From: Microbacteriaceae bacterium
GTDB taxonomy: Bacteria; Actinomycetota; Actinomycetes; Actinomycetales; Microbacteriaceae
DNA: 8,086 nt
Reading direction: 5' to 3'
Assembly: GCA_025463665.1 (NCBI GenBank)
Contig: JAODAY010000278.1
Coordinates: forward strand, 1 to 8,086
The notes under the pieces were generated by a model, which made no database searches, was not told the DNA's origin, and saw only the letters and a list, made by a program, of their open reading frames with translations. Made by a program: the position numbers and the translations under genes. Of the stretch, positions 7,313 to 8,086 are shown in pieces (within the stretch, counting starts at the first letter, position 1; every line of letters starts with the position of its first letter).

Positions 7313-8086
7313 TACTTGACGTCCTCGTCGATCCAGTCGAACGACTTCGTCACGGCCTTCTTCCACAGCCGGATCTGCCGGTCACGCTCGGCCGGCTCCA
7401 TGTTGGGCACCCAGCGCTTGTCTTCCTGCCAGTTTGTGGCGACCTCGGCGAGGTCCTTCCAGAATCCGACCGCGAGACCGGCCGCGTACGCCGCGCCGAG
7501 GGCCGTCGTCTCCGCGACGACCGGACGCACGACGGGCACGCCGAGCAGGTCCGCCTGGAATTGCATGAGCGCGTCGTTGACGACCATGCCGCCGTCGACC
7601 TTGAGCTCCTCGAGGTTGACGCCCGAGTCGGCGTTGACCGCCTCGAGCACCTCGCGGGTCTGGAACGCGGTCGCCTCGAGGGCGGCGCGGGCGATGTGCC
7701 CCTTGTTGACGTAGCGGGTCAGCCCGACGAGCGCACCGCGGGCATCGGCGCGCCAGTACGGGGCGAACAGGCCCGAGAACGCCGGCACGAAGTACGCGCC
7801 GCCGTTGTCGTCCACCGTCGCGGCGAGAGTTTCGACGTCCTCCGAGCGAGCGATGAGACCGAGGTTGTCGCGCAGCCACTGAACGAGCGAGCCGGTGACG
7901 GCGATGGAACCCTCGAGAGCGTAGTGGGGCTTGGCGTCGCCGAGCTTGTAGCCCACCGTCGTGAGCAGCCCGTTCTTGGAATGCACGATCTCCTCGCCCG
8001 TGTTGAAGATGAGAAAGTTGCCCGTGCCGTAGGTGTTCTTCGACTTGCCTGTCTCGAACGCCGCCTGGCCGAACGTCGCGGCCTGC
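7312..8086 (-). CDS. glpK: Glycerol kinase, C-terminal half
   Basis: Partial gene whose 5' part lies beyond the right edge; 257 C-terminal residues are visible, about half of the usual 500 or so. Glycerol kinase phosphorylates glycerol with ATP to sn-glycerol 3-phosphate in the cytoplasm. The reading starts [20 protein letters not shown], continues [21 protein letters not shown] and [19 protein letters not shown], and then has the FGGY-family second signature [45 protein letters not shown] and [18 protein letters not shown] follow. These are the ATP-side domain segments of GlpK in the FGGY carbohydrate kinase family. An internal GTG at 7986 is not the start, since conserved GlpK sequence continues in frame to the window edge. 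The stop is TAG. It is transcribed toward the LolA/ABC operon but separated from it by 192 bp with palindromes. Confidence 0.95.
   Translation of the reverse strand, partial: QAATFGQAAFETGKSKNTYGTGNFLIFNTGEEIVHSKNGLLTTVGYKLGDAKPHYALEGSIAVTGSLVQWLRDNLGLIARSEDVETLAATVDDNGGAYFVPAFSGLFAPYWRADARGALVGLTRYVNKGHIARAALEATAFQTREVLEAVNADSGVNLEELKVDGGMVVNDALMQFQADLLGVPVVRPVVAETTALGAAYAAGLAVGFWKDLAEVATNWQEDKRWVPNMEPAERDRQIRLWKKAVTKSFDWIDEDVK

Overview
The window is a high-GC chromosomal segment from an actinomycete. The TrpRS active-site variant, the wide use of GTG and TGA, and the adjacency of an exonuclease III tail to trpS are compatible with Microbacteriaceae, but the family placement is inference. 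No rRNA, tRNA, transposase, integrase, CRISPR array or phage gene is visible. The coding content is ordinary; the most unusual material is intergenic.

Left block, + strand (1-2523): the C-terminal end of an exonuclease III-type nuclease, a short gap holding a perfect 12-bp tandem repeat, then a compact operon of trpS, a RimJ/RimL-type GNAT acetyltransferase and a HAD-superfamily hydrolase. The last three genes are joined by 4-bp stop/start overlaps (ATGA and GTGA). After an 88-bp gap comes a + strand MFS transporter of the metabolite:H+ symporter (MHS) type (2612-4000).

Convergent gap (4001-4206): a long imperfect palindrome (4030-4080), a small terminator-like hairpin (4112-4133) and an orphan copy of one palindrome arm (4143-4155).

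Right block, - strand (4207-7119): a three-gene operon read from right to left. It encodes a LolA-like extracytoplasmic protein with a signal segment, a BcrA/LanF-like ABC ATPase with Glu in place of the Q-loop Gln, and an ABC-2 type permease. Overlaps of 4 and 14 bp imply coupled translation. The likely product is one ABC-2 membrane complex paired with an extracytoplasmic lipid- or lipoprotein-binding protein; its substrate cannot be read from the sequence. Upstream lies the 3' part of glpK (glycerol kinase), also on the - strand and running off the right edge. A second long palindrome (7219-7289) sits in the gap between glpK and the LolA-like gene.

The two palindromes share a 12-nt arm, GCTTGCCCCTCT, and the orphan copy carries 11 nt of it. 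They occur only in the two gaps that bracket the LolA/ABC operon. This looks like a family of intergenic palindromic repeats and is the best candidate here for something undescribed.
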